The translations under genes and the position numbers were made by a program. Below the pieces are notes generated by a model. The model searched no databases. It was not told the DNA's origin and was given only the letters and a program-made list of their open reading frames with translations. This document shows, piece by piece, positions 28,336-36,820 of a stretch of DNA of 64,000 nt. This DNA comes from JALHST01 sp963798435 (GTDB taxonomy: Bacteria > Bacteroidota > Bacteroidia > Flavobacteriales > Flavobacteriaceae). The stretch lies in the NCBI GenBank assembly GCA_963798435.1, contig CAWCTF010000006.1:310001-374000 (forward strand), given 5' to 3'. Within the stretch, counting starts at the first letter, position 1. Every line of letters begins with the position of its first letter.

Positions 28336-28695
28336 CTAGTATTTCAAATACGCATAAGCCCAGTACATTAAGGAAAACTGCAAAGGTATCCTTAGAATTA
28401 AGAGCCACTTGGCAAAACCTGCCGATTCTTTTTCACCTTTCAGCATATTAAAATGAACCAAGAGAAATACGGTCAGCATCGCTATAATAGCATAAATCGA
28501 ACCGTTTTTGGTAGCAGTTAGGCACACCCCGATGCCTAGAAATACTTCGATGGCCCCACTTAGTTGCACAAGTAATTTATGATTTGGCAGATAACGTGGC
28601 ATAATACGCAGATAGATTTTCGGTCTTACAAAATGCATAATGCCGGCGAAAATATACATTAGTCCCATCAGGTAAAGGTGCCAGGGATACTTCAT
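28336..28695 (-). CDS. DoxX-like four-TM membrane protein
   Basis: 119 residues with four hydrophobic helices. The pattern MGLMYIFAGIMHFVRPKIYL (first helix plus loop) and the small-residue second helix SGAIEVFLGIGVCL are typical of DoxX-like proteins (MauE/DoxX superfamily). It is an inner-membrane protein of unclear function; some relatives take part in thiol or quinone redox chemistry. No genes lie close on the same strand, so it is probably monocistronic. Confidence 0.8.
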   Translation of the reverse strand: MKYPWHLYLMGLMYIFAGIMHFVRPKIYLRIMPRYLPNHKLLVQLSGAIEVFLGIGVCLTATKNGSIYAIIAMLTVFLLVHFNMLKGEKESAGFAKWLLILRIPLQFSLMYWAYAYLKY

Positions 28696-29085
28696 AGTTT
28701 TATAGGTACATTTTAAAGCTTCTTGAAAGTCTTGTTAAACAATATACATATGGCAGTATCGTTAAATTTCATGACGTTCAAATTATCGATAAGGTAACAC
28801 CTCGTAATATCCATTTTTTTGGAAATTATCTCCTTCCCCAGAACTTTACTCAGTTACTTAAACAGACACAAAGCCTGAAGCCAAGACCTGATTACTAAAT
28901 ACACTATAGGTACTGATTTTCCCATTGGCTGTTACCACTTTCGGTGCTGGATTACGAATCTACTATCAGCTTTTAAAGGATACTACCGCACTTGGTATTG
29001 CAATCTTACCTTAACGGTTGCTGTCTCATATCTCAGGGATTAAAGAATCAATTTGACATGGTGAATTACACTTTTTACGCCGGTA
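28696..29085. other. 390-bp gap without a supported gene
   Basis: No start-to-stop frame with coding character was found. On the minus strand a 33-codon open stretch (about 28858-28958) translates to sensible-looking residues but has no start; it may be a gene remnant. Confidence 0.5.
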
Positions 29086-29718
29086 TTATAGATATTTTTT
29101 CAATCGCTCTTTTTTATAACTAGGTACCGAATCATTGTCCATCACCAATCGTAAAATAGCGGGATCTTTTTCAGGGGCATTCAAAAAATCGAAGAATTGT
29201 TTTGTTGTTAGGGTGTTTTCTGATTCCTGAACGAGCTCAAATTCATCACCTGTTTTCACATAGCCCTCCTCGAGAATGCGTACATAGGTTCCGGGTTGGC
29301 CGCGTTTAATATATTGCCGTAAAATTTCCTGGTTACCAAAACGGATTCCAAGTTTGTAACAAGGCTCACGAGGCTGGGAGACCTGAACCAATGCTGTTCC
29401 GATTTTGTAGATGTTCCCGATGCGCATTTGTGCATCCTTCAAATCCGCTACCGTCAAATTTTCCCCGAACATACCCCAATTCCATTGCAAATCGGGATAA
29501 AGTGCTTTCCAATAGGGATATTCTTCCTTGGAAAAAAGATAGCAGGCCTTATTAATTCCCCCGTGGTTGACCCGGTTGATCAACGTGTCATTGGTCACAT
29601 CCATTGTGCCCAAAAACAAGGGTCCGGCAACGGGATACTTAAAAATACCTGTTTGTTCTTCTTTGCCATTCCAAAGAAAAGGAGTCGGCTTGCCGATATT
29701 CGTAGCTATTATTTTCAC
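29086..29718 (-). CDS. MOSC domain protein (YiiM-like)
   Basis: 210 residues. A MOSC beta-barrel (about 15-160) with the family motifs DTLINRVNHGGINKACY, GENLT (start of the core) and QPREPCYKLGIRFG, in which the Cys is the conserved MOSC cysteine expected to bind molybdenum cofactor or sulfur. A C-terminal helical extension (about 170-210) matches the three-alpha domain of YiiM-like proteins, which reduce N-hydroxylated compounds in E. coli. Cytoplasmic. It lies 67 bp downstream of the cupin-like gene on the same strand. Confidence 0.9.
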   Translation of the reverse strand: MKIIATNIGKPTPFLWNGKEEQTGIFKYPVAGPLFLGTMDVTNDTLINRVNHGGINKACYLFSKEEYPYWKALYPDLQWNWGMFGENLTVADLKDAQMRIGNIYKIGTALVQVSQPREPCYKLGIRFGNQEILRQYIKRGQPGTYVRILEEGYVKTGDEFELVQESENTLTTKQFFDFLNAPEKDPAILRLVMDNDSVPSYKKERLKKYL

Positions 29719-29785
29719 CTCCTAAAGATAGGAAAGCAGATTGTATGGTGAAAAATTTAATCTTAACTATTTTGAAATTCAGCAA

Positions 29786-30247
29786 TCACCTGGTTCGCGG
29801 CGAACCATGGCCATTTGAAGCGTTATTTGATTTTACGAGTGCCACGTCGGCAAGGTATTTATTGAAGGTCTTTTGTTTAAATTCGGTCATTTGTATAAAG
29901 AGGAGGTCACCACCTTTATTCTCTAAATCGCAAATGGCATTATGTTCTTCATATTTCACAAAAGCCGAATCTCCTTTTTCGAATCGCATCAAGTTTATCT
30001 TTCCATCTGCATAACGAGATATCGCCAATCCGCTGGTTAACGAAACCCAACTATAATCGAATTTAATTTCGCGAAACGGGAGCCTTTCATTCGATAGAAG
30101 AACGACTTCCCATATGCGTACATTTTCGTTTTCAAACAGGAGGTTATGGCCAAGGTCGTTGCTTAAATTTTTATCCTTCACTTCTTGGATGGTTGAAGGA
30201 TTCCATGTTTCAAAATTGCCAGTGGCGTTGATTTCTAGAATATTCAT
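29786..30247 (-). CDS. Cupin-like protein of unknown function
   Basis: 153 residues, all beta in character, no signal peptide or membrane segment. The centre (about 45-125) has cupin-like features: ENVRIWEVVLLSNERLPF, a GLAISRYADGKINLMRFEKG strand pair and the His-containing EEHNAICDLENKGGDLLFI. The metal-binding His set of typical cupins is incomplete. I cannot name a family. Probably co-transcribed with the MOSC gene downstream. Confidence 0.7.
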   Translation of the reverse strand: MNILEINATGNFETWNPSTIQEVKDKNLSNDLGHNLLFENENVRIWEVVLLSNERLPFREIKFDYSWVSLTSGLAISRYADGKINLMRFEKGDSAFVKYEEHNAICDLENKGGDLLFIQMTEFKQKTFNKYLADVALVKSNNASNGHGSPRTR

Positions 30248-30621
30248 GTGAAATTTATTGATTTTATTTAAAAAAATGCCTAGATATAAAAAATGGGGGA
30301 ACTTTTGAATTTATAGTCCTACCTAGGCATTTTTAAAATAATAAAGAATCAAACCATCACATATTCATCTGATCAGGTATGATAATTTTTCTTGAAGTAT
30401 GTTTTGCCGCAAAGGTTCGGTTTTTAAATGCAAATATCATTTGGAGGGATATCAAAAGGTGTCCTGATTTCTGAATATAGAACCATTTTGCCATTAAATG
30501 GGTATTATTCAGTCGAATTCAGGAATCGGTACTGGCATTTTATAGCCAGTTGCAGGTATTGAATCTGGCATGAAAATAAATTATTCAGGAAGATCGCTTA
30601 TTGTTTTTAAAATCAAAAGGC
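30248..30621. other. 374-bp gap with inverted repeats, no gene
   Basis: Contains a 12-bp inverted repeat (30274-30285 / 30323-30334) and a second small one (ACTGGC 30531-30536 / GCCAGT 30545-30550). No coding frame is supported. Confidence 0.6.
30274..30334. repeat. Inverted repeat, possible terminator or operator
   Basis: AAAAATGCCTAG and CTAGGCATTTTT are perfect 12-bp complements separated by 37 bases. On the minus strand the second arm runs into a T-run, so it could end read-through from the upstream regulator; it also lies 27 bp upstream of the cupin-like gene's start. Confidence 0.6.
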
Positions 30622-31755
30622 CTATGAAATCCACTTTTCCTTGAATTTAGTGGGAGTGGTACCAGTTTCCTTTTTGAAGGCAGAATAAAAGGCACTTTTA
30701 CTTTTAAATCCTACTTCGTTGCAAATACCCTCCATGCTCAAAAGACTATCCTCGTTGTTTTTTAATAATAGTTCCGCTTTTTTTATACGAAACTTATTGA
30801 CGTAAGTGTTGAAATTCTCCTTTTTCAGCGTATTTATTGCAGTAGAGACCAACTTAGGATGCACTAGTAAACCTTCGGCAAGGTCTACTATGGTCAATTC
30901 GGGTTTCATGTAACTTTCAGTCATTTGCATATAGGTATCTAATTTCTGCATGAGATCTTCTAATTTTTCAGCCACCGTATCCGCCGAATATTTTGCGTCT
31001 AACGCTTGATTCCCGGTTCCCGCCAGGGTCAGATTTTTGGATAAGACCCCACGCACATTACGCTGTACAATGCCAAAATAAGAAACCCAATAGATAGCAA
31101 AAAGATCCATGACCGAAAAAAACGTTTTTTCTTTAATCAAGTTAGGGAATACATAGGCCAGAATATAACTAAATACCGAGGTTGCCAGTAGATACAGTAA
31201 AAATAAGCGTGCCCATCGTAATTCCTTGAAAGCCAGGTATGAATAGGTGTTTTGTACCTCAAGGGAGTGCTTGTGAAGTAGCCAATAATTCCACCCGCCA
31301 ATTATCCAAGAATAATAATTTCCAAATTTCCAAAACACGAGTGTATGCCACCCACTGCTCTCAATCATTATTTTATCCTCTAAGGGAAGTAGGAAAATGA
31401 AGGTTTGAATTAAAAACGAAGCAATTCCGGGATAAAGCAACCAATATTTGGTCTTATCTTCGGAAAGTACAGAGACTTGTTGTGTATAAAGAAAATACAA
31501 AGGGAATAGGAGCCACGAAAAATTAAAAGGCAAGAGATATAACGTAGGGCTATATTTTACGATTTGCGTATTGACAGAAATCCAAGTCGCTAATTCTAGC
31601 GAATAGAATATTAAAAAAAGACCTAGAAAAAAAGTACTCCTGTACCTGCGTCTGTTTAGTATTAGTAGTAAAATACCCAATGTAGTGCCTTGTACCAGAC
31701 CTATCGCGTCTAGTAAGACCTGGAAATTAAAAGTATAATTCCCCATCTCGCTCAT
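30622..31755 (-). CDS. Membrane-anchored AraC-type regulator
   Basis: 377 residues. The N-terminal half (about 10-225) has seven hydrophobic segments, starting LDAIGLVQGTTLGILLLIL, then a linker, and a C-terminal AraC helix-turn-helix (about 275-377): TIVDLAEGLLVHPKLVSTAIN, LLSMEGICNEVGFKSKSAFYSAFK and GTTPTKFKEKW. Such fusions are common in Bacteroidota and are thought to sense a signal in or across the membrane. No clear partner lies next to it; it is followed by 374 bp of non-coding DNA. Confidence 0.9.
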   Translation of the reverse strand: MSEMGNYTFNFQVLLDAIGLVQGTTLGILLLILNRRRYRSTFFLGLFLIFYSLELATWISVNTQIVKYSPTLYLLPFNFSWLLFPLYFLYTQQVSVLSEDKTKYWLLYPGIASFLIQTFIFLLPLEDKIMIESSGWHTLVFWKFGNYYSWIIGGWNYWLLHKHSLEVQNTYSYLAFKELRWARLFLLYLLATSVFSYILAYVFPNLIKEKTFFSVMDLFAIYWVSYFGIVQRNVRGVLSKNLTLAGTGNQALDAKYSADTVAEKLEDLMQKLDTYMQMTESYMKPELTIVDLAEGLLVHPKLVSTAINTLKKENFNTYVNKFRIKKAELLLKNNEDSLLSMEGICNEVGFKSKSAFYSAFKKETGTTPTKFKEKWIS

Positions 31756-32065
31756 ACCACATCCAAGATAGCATGTTTTTCTAAATTATTGTAGGATTTT
31801 AAGTTGTAAATTATTGGTGCCAAATCAAGGATGCTGAAGATTCTATTTGGCCCAATACCTCGAAAACCCTACATTTTCAAAATTCGATCGACGCTTGATT
31901 AAATTAGATGAAAATGAACGAAGCGCTCTTTAAAATAAAGGAGGTTCCCTGAAAAGTGCCGAATACAAATTCAAAAAAATGGGCGAAATGGTATTTTAGG
32001 TTACCGCTGAAAAAGTGAAAACCGGGAATCATGTCCCGGTTTTAAAATGGCACTCCTAAATAGGC
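31756..32065. other. 310-bp gap, terminator only
   Basis: Holds the terminator at 32018-32043. No supported gene; a short frame around 31916-31953 encodes only 12 residues. Confidence 0.5.
32018..32043 (-). terminator. Intrinsic terminator
   Basis: AAAACCGGGA / TCCCGGTTTT, a 10-bp stem with loop ATCATG, 22 bp after the DUF6249 stop (minus strand). On that strand the arm ends in TTTT. Confidence 0.8.
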
Positions 32066-32419
32066 TTATATTTCCTGGTCTAATTTCCTGGTTATAAAGA
32101 AACCTATTAACAAGCCAGTTCCGGCCAAGAGAAAAATTGTGCCTGGCATGGCATAAAATGAATCGCCTGCCAAATTTTCCTGAAGAATCCCACCGATTAC
32201 GATTCCCGCACCAATGCCCATTAATAAAAGGGCCAAATTGAGAATGAGAATCTTCCAGATAGGCGCGGCCTTCTCACGTTTGCCTTTCACAAAAATACTT
32301 GCATCGGCTCCTTTTTCAATAAGGGACATGCGCTCCTTGTTTCTTGTCGAAAAATAGAGATAACAAATTCCGAACACCACTAAAAATAAACTGATAAATA
32401 CGATTACCGGACCATTCAT
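32066..32419 (-). CDS. DUF6249 membrane protein
   Basis: 117 residues with three hydrophobic segments (about 5-24, 56-80 and 89-110). The stretch YFSTRNKERMSLIEKGADAS between the first and second segments is the recognisable part of DUF6249 proteins. No enzymatic motif. It is divergent from the sigma factor gene (161-bp shared promoter region), an arrangement suggesting coupled regulation. Confidence 0.8.
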   Translation of the reverse strand: MNGPVIVFISLFLVVFGICYLYFSTRNKERMSLIEKGADASIFVKGKREKAAPIWKILILNLALLLMGIGAGIVIGGILQENLAGDSFYAMPGTIFLLAGTGLLIGFFITRKLDQEI

Positions 32420-32580
32420 ACGCTTGTTTTTTGATCTGCCGACTGGCGGACAGTTTGATTAATTAATAAATACGTTCAATTATCAGGTAGGACGTACTAA
32501 ATTTCGAATAGGTTACACTATTTAAAGAAAATTTCTAAATCCTGTAACCAAGTCATCCAATTAAACGTCCTATCGGTAGA

Positions 32581-33165
32581 ATGAGCCGCGACCAACTGAA
32601 TATTGATAAAATTATCAATGGAGATGCCAATGCCTTTGCAGCATTGGTGGATCGTTATAAATTTATGGTGTATACCCTGGCAGCGCGAATTCTTCGCAAT
32701 AGGGAGGAAGCCGAAGAAGTGGCACAAGATGTCTTTGTAAAGGTGTATGGATCTTTAGCGAGTTTCAAGGGAGATTCTAAATTTTCAACGTGGTTATACG
32801 CTATTACCTATCACATGAGTTTGGATTATCTTAAGAAGCGAAATCGAAGAATGGTCACAAATTCGTTGGATAATTTTTCAGAATCAAAAATGCAACACGA
32901 AGGAACGATTTTAGATGATTTGACGGCCTTTGAAGAAAAACAGCAGCTAAAAAAGGCGTTAGAAGCACTTCCTTCGGATGATGGCGTCTTGATAACCTTG
33001 CATTATTATGAAGAATTATCCTTGAAGGAAATCTCTCGTATAATGGCCATTAGTCCAAGTACCTTAAAAGTGCGATTATTCAGGGCGCGAAAAAAGCTGG
33101 CAGAAATTTTAAAATATAAATTAGAACCCGAAATGATTTATGGTTATGGAAACAAAAAGGGATAG
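32581..33165 (+). CDS. ECF-type RNA polymerase sigma factor
   Basis: 194 residues. Region 2 (about 15-85): LVDRYKFMVYTLAARILRN, EEVAQDVFVKVYGSL and FSTWLYAITYHMSLDYLKK. Region 4 (about 125-180): LEALPSDDGVLITLHYYEEL and LKEISRIMAISPSTLKVRLFRARKKL. No region 3, as expected for extracytoplasmic-function sigma factors. It overlaps by 26 bp a gene for a two-TM protein that is probably its membrane partner or anti-sigma factor. Confidence 0.95.
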   Translation: MSRDQLNIDKIINGDANAFAALVDRYKFMVYTLAARILRNREEAEEVAQDVFVKVYGSLASFKGDSKFSTWLYAITYHMSLDYLKKRNRRMVTNSLDNFSESKMQHEGTILDDLTAFEEKQQLKKALEALPSDDGVLITLHYYEELSLKEISRIMAISPSTLKVRLFRARKKLAEILKYKLEPEMIYGYGNKKG

Positions 33166-33565
33166 GGAATTCGATGATTATTTAAAACAGGCGATCCAGG
33201 AAGTCGGCATTGACTCCCCCTCGGTGAACTTTACCGATGAGGTTATGGGCAAACTAAAATTGTCACAAAATACCACGAATGTAATTTCATATAGGCCTTT
33301 GATTTCTAGCGCAGGATGGATGGGTATTGCTTTTGGGGTATTGGCATTTTTAATTTTTGTGTTTTTTGAGGGGAAGGTATCTTCCATCGAATATTTTTCG
33401 GGACCGAAATGGGATATTGTAATGAACTCGAATTTTTGGGAAAGAGCAACCGAATGGAAAATTTCAAAGACGGTAATCTATGGCTTCGCTTTTTTGGCCC
33501 TTTTTATGTCGATTCAAGTAGTGCTGCTAAAGCATCATTTTGATAAGCGCTATAAACTCCGTTAG
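33140..33565 (+). CDS. Two-TM protein, candidate anti-sigma partner
   Basis: 141 residues from ATG 33140, or 139 from the ATG at 33146. A charged cytoplasmic N-terminus (REFDDYLKQAIQEVGIDSPS) precedes a TM helix (about 55-75), a short outer loop and a second TM helix (about 110-128). It has no zinc-binding HxxxCxxC motif, so a classical ZAS anti-sigma domain is not visible. The 26-bp overlap with the sigma gene implies translational coupling. The anti-sigma function is inferred only from position and topology. Confidence 0.8.
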   Translation: MVMETKRDREFDDYLKQAIQEVGIDSPSVNFTDEVMGKLKLSQNTTNVISYRPLISSAGWMGIAFGVLAFLIFVFFEGKVSSIEYFSGPKWDIVMNSNFWERATEWKISKTVIYGFAFLALFMSIQVVLLKHHFDKRYKLR

Positions 33566-33583
33566 CACACATTGATGGGCTCT

Positions 33584-33949
33584 TTAAAGTCTTGAAAGAT
33601 CACTAGGGGTTTTTACGAAAATAGCATGTTGGCCACGTATTGCAATGGGCTCCTTTAAAAATTGCGGACTGTTTCTTAGCACTTTAATCCAGTCGTTGTC
33701 CGAGAAAGTGGCGTTTCCAAACTTTTCCTCATATTCGGGGTGTTCCTTATTCACCAAGCCGTCAATAGATACTTTCAAAAGGCTCGCCAATTCTTCCAAC
33801 TGTGTCCCCGTAATTGGGTTTTTTAGGATATTCACATCGCGCACGGGAAGTCCTTCTCCTTTGGCATATCCTAAAGTTTGTGAGGCCGATGGGGAATTTG
33901 GATTGTAGAAAAGTACAATTTCCCAATCAGAGGTCGCTAATTCTGGCAT
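33584..33949 (-). CDS. ArsC/Spx-fold protein lacking cysteine
   Basis: 121 residues. The ArsC/Spx thioredoxin-like fold is visible: IVLFYNPNSPSASQTLGYAK in place of the usual YxxPxCxxSRxTL loop, then DVNILKNPITGTQLEEL (helix after strand 2), NDWIKVLRNSPQFLKEPIAI and a final strand AIFVKTP. The catalytic Cys is absent, and there is no Cys in the whole protein, so it cannot act as an arsenate reductase. A regulatory (Spx-like) or other binding role is possible. It is convergent with the sigma operon, 18 bp between stops. Confidence 0.85.
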   Translation of the reverse strand: MPELATSDWEIVLFYNPNSPSASQTLGYAKGEGLPVRDVNILKNPITGTQLEELASLLKVSIDGLVNKEHPEYEEKFGNATFSDNDWIKVLRNSPQFLKEPIAIRGQHAIFVKTPSDLSRL

Positions 33950-34097
33950 ATTCTATTTTTAATGTGTTAAGATAGTCGATTTTACTTTGAATTTTGAATG
34001 GTAAGGGGTTAAATAGGTCTTAAATTTATGGCTGTTTTCAGCTAGAAACACAACGTAACCTTAAAACTAATCTTTTTTATTCCTATTTTTAAACTTG

Positions 34098-35696
34098 ATG
34101 GCTGTATTTACCTTTCTTCTGTTTACTTGTTTTGTGGCATTTTTTGCTACCTGGAAACTTCGTCGTGACAAACTCAATACAAGCGACGGCTATTTTTTGG
34201 GGGGCAGATCGCTTACCGGTATCATCATAGCCGGTTCGTTGCTATTAACCAATATTTCGACCGAACACCTTGTTGGTATGAATGGTTCTGCCTATCGAAA
34301 TGGGGCAATTATTGTCGCCTGGGAAGTCACCTCTGCCCTGGCCCTCGTGGTAGGGGCATTGTATTTTGCACCGCGATATCTTAAAATGGGCCTTACGACC
34401 ATACCGGAGTTTTTGGAAAAGCGCTATGATGGACTGACCCGAACGCTTGTGGCCCTTCTTTTGATAGTTTCATTTGTGGCGACCTTGCTTCCCATTGTAC
34501 TCTACACCGGGGCGCTGAATATCGAGGCCATTTTTGAGATTTCAGAACTACTTCATGTAAGCCAACGCGAAGGTATATGGATTACCATCCTTGTGGTAGG
34601 TAGTATCGGCGCCATTTATGCCATCTTCGGAGGCTTGAAGATGGTGGCCTATACCGATACGATTAATGGTTTCGGATTACTGGTTGCCGGCCTATTGGTG
34701 CCTATATTGGCACTACTTAGCATTGGAGACGGTAATGTATTCGAAGGGCTATTAAAAGTCTTTGAAGCCGATCCTCAAAAATTCAATGTGGTAAGTCATG
34801 AACCGAGCATCGGGATCGGATCACGTACCGCTATCTTACCTTTTGAAGTTATTTTTACCGGATTGATGGTCAACCAGCTCTATTTTTGGACAATGCATCA
34901 ATCGATCATTCAGCGCGTGCTAGGGGCGGTAAATTTAAAAGAGGCCCAAAAAGGTCTCCTCTATACGGGGCTGTTAAAAATTTTGATTCCCTTGATTATC
35001 GTCTTACCAGGTTTAATCGGATTTTATTATTTTGGGGAAAGTTTGTACGACCGTCCTGATAGTGTCTATCCGACCTTGGTCAAAAAGGTATTGCCCCTGT
35101 GGCTTACCGGATTTTTTGTTGCCGTAATGATGGGTGCTATTTTGAGCACTTTCAATAGTGCGCTGAATAGTGCGGCTACGGTCTTTAGCCTGGATATTTT
35201 TAAAAAGTACCTCCAAAAGAACGCCCCAGAGAAAAAGTTGGTCATGATCGGAAAATTTACCTCGGCATTACTGGCCGTCTTCGCCATAGGCATAGCCCCC
35301 TATGTGGCGAATGCCCCCGAAGGTCTCTATCAATTATTACAGCAACTGAACGGAATCTTTTTTATTCCTATTGCAAGCGTAATCATTGCAGGATTTCTAT
35401 TCCCCAGGGTTTCCTCGGTAGGAGCAAAGATCGGACTCATGTTTGGGCTTTTATTTTATGTAATCATGTATTATGTAATTGAGGTCGATCTTCATTTTGT
35501 GCATATCTGGGGCATTGAGTTTGTATTGAATATCCTTGTAATGCATTTGGTCTCCCTATGGTTCCCGAATACGTCGAGATTTGTCATGCAGGATGCTGGC
35601 ATACTCGATTTAAAACCTTGGCGTCACGCGAAGGCCTTTAGTATATTTTTAATAGCATTTACCATTATTTTGTACCTTGTGCTGGGAAATGTATAG
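34098..35696 (+). CDS. SLC5-type sodium:solute symporter (YidK-like), possible myo-inositol transporter
   Basis: 532 residues from ATG 34098, preferred over TTG at 34095. About 13-14 hydrophobic segments. The family stretch DGYFLGGRSLTGIIIAG and TNISTEHLVGMNGSAYRNG (sodium- and substrate-site region) is close to E. coli YidK and related SLC5 proteins; NSALNSAATVFSLDIFKKY is the conserved cytoplasmic/TM8 segment. The gene directly precedes myo-inositol oxygenase (96 bp), so inositol or a related polyol is the likely substrate; that is inference from context. Confidence 0.9.
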   Translation: MAVFTFLLFTCFVAFFATWKLRRDKLNTSDGYFLGGRSLTGIIIAGSLLLTNISTEHLVGMNGSAYRNGAIIVAWEVTSALALVVGALYFAPRYLKMGLTTIPEFLEKRYDGLTRTLVALLLIVSFVATLLPIVLYTGALNIEAIFEISELLHVSQREGIWITILVVGSIGAIYAIFGGLKMVAYTDTINGFGLLVAGLLVPILALLSIGDGNVFEGLLKVFEADPQKFNVVSHEPSIGIGSRTAILPFEVIFTGLMVNQLYFWTMHQSIIQRVLGAVNLKEAQKGLLYTGLLKILIPLIIVLPGLIGFYYFGESLYDRPDSVYPTLVKKVLPLWLTGFFVAVMMGAILSTFNSALNSAATVFSLDIFKKYLQKNAPEKKLVMIGKFTSALLAVFAIGIAPYVANAPEGLYQLLQQLNGIFFIPIASVIIAGFLFPRVSSVGAKIGLMFGLLFYVIMYYVIEVDLHFVHIWGIEFVLNILVMHLVSLWFPNTSRFVMQDAGILDLKPWRHAKAFSIFLIAFTIILYLVLGNV

Positions 35697-35767
35697 CTGT
35701 ACATGCACCCTGCCCTGAACGTAGGCAGCGAATAGGAGGCTCTATACATTGGTCCTGAACCCATAAA

Positions 35768-35775
35768 TAAATTTG
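35768..35775 (+). promoter_or_regulatory. Probable -7 box upstream of the inositol oxygenase gene
   Basis: TAAATTTG matches TAnnTTTG, 17 bases before the ATG at 35793. A TTG at 35749-35751 is a weak -33 candidate (16-base spacer, slightly short). Confidence 0.5.
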
Positions 35776-35792
35776 CACTTGAACTATTTGTA

Positions 35793-36605
35793 ATGGAAGA
35801 AAAGACATTTAGAAACTACGAAGCACCTGATGTATCGGTCGCTGTCAAGGAACATTATCGCAAAATGCGCAAGCACCAGACACTTGACTATGTTCAGCGC
35901 ATGCATAAAAAGTATCTAACTTTTGATAAGCCAATGCCACTTTGGGAAGCGATGGGTCATTTAAATAGCCTTATCGATGTAAGCGACCCTGATTTGGATC
36001 TGCCCAATGTACAGCACTTAATTCAAAGTGCAGAAGCAATTAGGGCTGATGGGCGGCCTGATTGGATGCAATTGACAGGGCTCATACACGATTTAGGGAA
36101 AGTGATGTTCTTATGGGGCAGTGATGAGGATGGCACCAGTCAATCGGAACAATGGGGTATGGTCGGTGATGTATTTGTAGTAGGCTGCGCCCTGCCAGAT
36201 AGTTGTGTATATCCTGAATTCAATATGCTGAATCCAGATATGGCTGATCAACGATACAATACCAAGACGGGAATATACGAGCAAGAATGTGGCCTTGACA
36301 ATTTGAATCTGGCTTGGGGGCATGATGAATATCTATATCAGGTTTTATCGAACCATCCGGAAAACACCCTGCCTGAAGAGGCGATGGTGATGATACGCTA
36401 CCATTCATTCTATCCATGGCATAGCGGTGGTAGCTATTCAGAACTCCTCAACAGGAAAGATCAACACTATCTAAAATTGATTCGGGATTTCAACAAGTAC
36501 GATCTTTATACAAAGAGTCAAAAAATATATAATCTGGAGGACGTGCGCGCCTATTACCAGCCAATTGCCGAGAAGTATCTTGGAAATGGTGCAATTTATT
36601 GGTAG
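35793..36605 (+). CDS. Myo-inositol oxygenase (MIOX)
   Basis: 270 residues, full length for the family. It cleaves the myo-inositol ring with O2 to D-glucuronate at a mixed-valent di-iron site. By comparison with mammalian MIOX the iron ligands are H75 (NVQHLIQSAE), H99 and D100 (GLIHDLGK), H177 (WGHDEYLYQ), H204 (RYHSFYPWH) and D237 (FNKYDLYTK), all present. Substrate-contact stretches such as SDPDLDLPN and the C-terminal GAIYW are also conserved. Bacterial copies are uncommon. It lies after a sodium symporter gene and is followed by a strong terminator, so the two form a short locus for inositol uptake and oxidation. Confidence 0.95.
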   Translation: MEEKTFRNYEAPDVSVAVKEHYRKMRKHQTLDYVQRMHKKYLTFDKPMPLWEAMGHLNSLIDVSDPDLDLPNVQHLIQSAEAIRADGRPDWMQLTGLIHDLGKVMFLWGSDEDGTSQSEQWGMVGDVFVVGCALPDSCVYPEFNMLNPDMADQRYNTKTGIYEQECGLDNLNLAWGHDEYLYQVLSNHPENTLPEEAMVMIRYHSFYPWHSGGSYSELLNRKDQHYLKLIRDFNKYDLYTKSQKIYNLEDVRAYYQPIAEKYLGNGAIYW

Positions 36606-36759
36606 GGTTATACGATGATAGGTCACAGGGCTGACTTCCTAGGCAGACTAGAATTGGTCACTTTTCATACTGCGCAAGCGCATTTAAAAAATCGATCTCC
36701 CAGTGAATTGTACAAATCAGAATTGCCTGGTCAAACGAATTAAAAGTTTACTAGAGACG

Positions 36760-36799
36760 AAAAAAAGACCGCTTCAAATCAATGAAGCGGTCTTTTTTT
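36760..36799. terminator. Strong bidirectional terminator
   Basis: A 17-bp perfect stem (AAAAAAAGACCGCTTCA / TGAAGCGGTCTTTTTTT) with loop AATCAA, between the convergent inositol oxygenase and htpG genes. Confidence 0.93.
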
Positions 36800-36820
36800 G
36801 TTGTCTTTATAACGCTTTTT

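Noticed and set aside
28858..28958. 33-codon open stretch on the minus strand with protein-like residues
   Set aside because: No start codon, stops on both sides and no recognised family; at most a gene remnant.
31916..31995. Short frames around AAGGAGG in the gap before DUF6249
   Set aside because: Twelve codons only, and Bacteroidota rarely rely on a Shine-Dalgarno sequence; no support for a gene.
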